From Stictocephala bisonia (taxonomy: Eukaryota; Arthropoda; Insecta; Hemiptera; Membracidae), in assembly GCA_035578905.1 (NCBI GenBank), contig JAQJVL010000679.1, positions 248,001 to 312,000 of the forward strand: DNA of 64,000 nucleotides, written 5' to 3'. Under the pieces are notes generated by a model that was not told where the DNA came from, did no database searches, and was given only the letters and a program-made list of their open reading frames with translations. Made by a program: the position numbers and the translations under genes. Below are positions 63,225 to 64,000 of the stretch, piece after piece; position 1 is the stretch's first letter; each line of letters opens with the position of its first letter.

Positions 63225-63480
63225 TTGATGAAATGAAACGAGATGAGATGTGATGATATGAGACGTATGTAATGACATGAGATACGAGATGAGATATCGC
63301 ATGATGAGATTATATGAGAGGATATGTGATAAGATGAGATATGATGAGCTAATATGTGATGATATGAGATAATATGTGATGAGATGAGATGAAATAAGAT
63401 CAGATAAGATGAAATGGAATGAAATGAAAAATGACTTTATTTGGTTTAGGACTAAGCAGTCCTCTCTAACACATAATCTT
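63225..63480 (+). repeat. Degenerate GATGAGATAT purine-rich repeat with a LINE/SINE-like end
   Basis: A 200-bp purine-rich stretch built from GATGAGAT, GATATGAGA and AATATGTGAT steps leads into ATGACTTTATTTGGTTTAGG and GCAGTCCTCTCTAACAC. The last phrase is shared with about 18214-18228 (TAGTCCTCTCTAACA), so it probably belongs to a dispersed element. Confidence 0.55.
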
Positions 63481-64000
63481 TAAATAATTATGATTACTAA
63501 ATAAATGATTTCTTGTATCATTACATAATTGTAAACAACTTTGTCATTATTTTGTTAATTATTTTTTTCAGTTATACGGCTTGTTTGAAAAAATAAATAA
63601 CTGTTTCAAATGAAAGAGTAAAAAATAAATAAATAAATAAAAATAAACAAATAAAGTGTGTCAGTAATTAAATACCATAGTTTAACTCTTAAGAACCGTT
63701 ATTGACGTCTGATGAAAATGACAAACAATATTAAAAGTTATCAATTAATAAAAGTATAATCTTAATTGCTGGAACTTAATACATTTCATTGTAGAGGCCC
63801 ATCCATTTCTCCCACATATACACGTGGGCCACCACCATCGTTTCGAGACTGTTGAATAAGAAAGAGTACTTACAATTTTAATTAGGTTTAATGAAACCTA
63901 GCAAAGCTCTCTATGAAATAAAATTAAACAGAAATTACTAAATGTGATTTTTAGTAAATGTTATTGAACATTTCAATAGACACATTCGATCACAAACTTG
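63481..64000. other. AT-rich right edge
   Basis: Contains (AAAT)n near 63622-63645 and a short CCCATCCATTTCTCCCACATATACACGTG segment at about 63799-63826 that may be a single degenerate unit of the 36-bp minisatellite family. No gene seen. Confidence 0.4.

Overview
The window is AT-rich eukaryotic, probably arthropod (insect-like), nuclear DNA that is dominated by repeats. This is inferred from the mobile-element types: Tc1/mariner elements with insect-style transposases, a Penelope-like element, a tRNA-derived SINE and palindromic MITEs. The species cannot be named from sequence alone. I see no convincing host protein-coding gene, no tRNA or rRNA gene, no operon and no CRISPR array. The only nearly intact protein gene is a transposase at 34040-34957. 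Several much longer open frames (for example 1014 codons at 9464-12508 and 509 codons at 58207-59736) come from minisatellites whose repeat length is a multiple of three.

Layout, left to right. A 136-bp satellite fills 1-3340 and returns in inverted orientation at 6755-7499, around 3.4 kb of AT-rich unique DNA. A 75-bp minisatellite (about 42 copies) lies at 9411-12566. A near-perfect 600-bp foldback lies at 13381-13980 and a candidate solo LTR at 15024-15570. A SINE copy is at 17283-17530. A decayed Tc1 element at 19296-20635 sits between two identical 70-bp direct repeats. A 129-bp satellite (20716-21335), a 42-bp minisatellite (22511-24345) and an 875-bp palindromic mariner-type MITE (24876-25750) follow, with small retroelement scraps at 25.9-26.5 kb. 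A G/C-rich minisatellite lies at 27905-28690 and SINE copies at about 28.8-29.2 kb.

From 32.9 kb a 216-bp MITE abuts a 2489-bp DD41D mariner-type transposon with 483-bp terminal inverted repeats. It is followed by the 133-bp satellite (35655-36515) and its diverged inverted relative (36890-37480). Minisatellites of 37 bp (38099-39204), 56 bp (42121-45405) and 36 bp (41700-41910, 45966-46605, 46960-47118, 58229-59735) dominate the remainder. The 36-bp loci and the 28-kb array share one core, and three of the five switch orientation internally. A Penelope-like fragment with a GIY-YIG endonuclease (50207-50760) is interrupted by a palindromic insertion flanked by 15-bp direct repeats, and hammerhead-like motifs occur in and near it. 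Old degenerate repeats lie at 53-54.5 kb and 56.2-57.3 kb. An 83-bp satellite with a three-unit pattern lies at 61663-62576.

The genes do not form a pathway. The window is a record of transposition, tandem amplification and local inversion. The leads most worth checking are the orientation-switching dispersed minisatellite family, the exact 70-bp duplication around the Tc1 element, the palindromic insertion in the Penelope fragment, and the SINE family.
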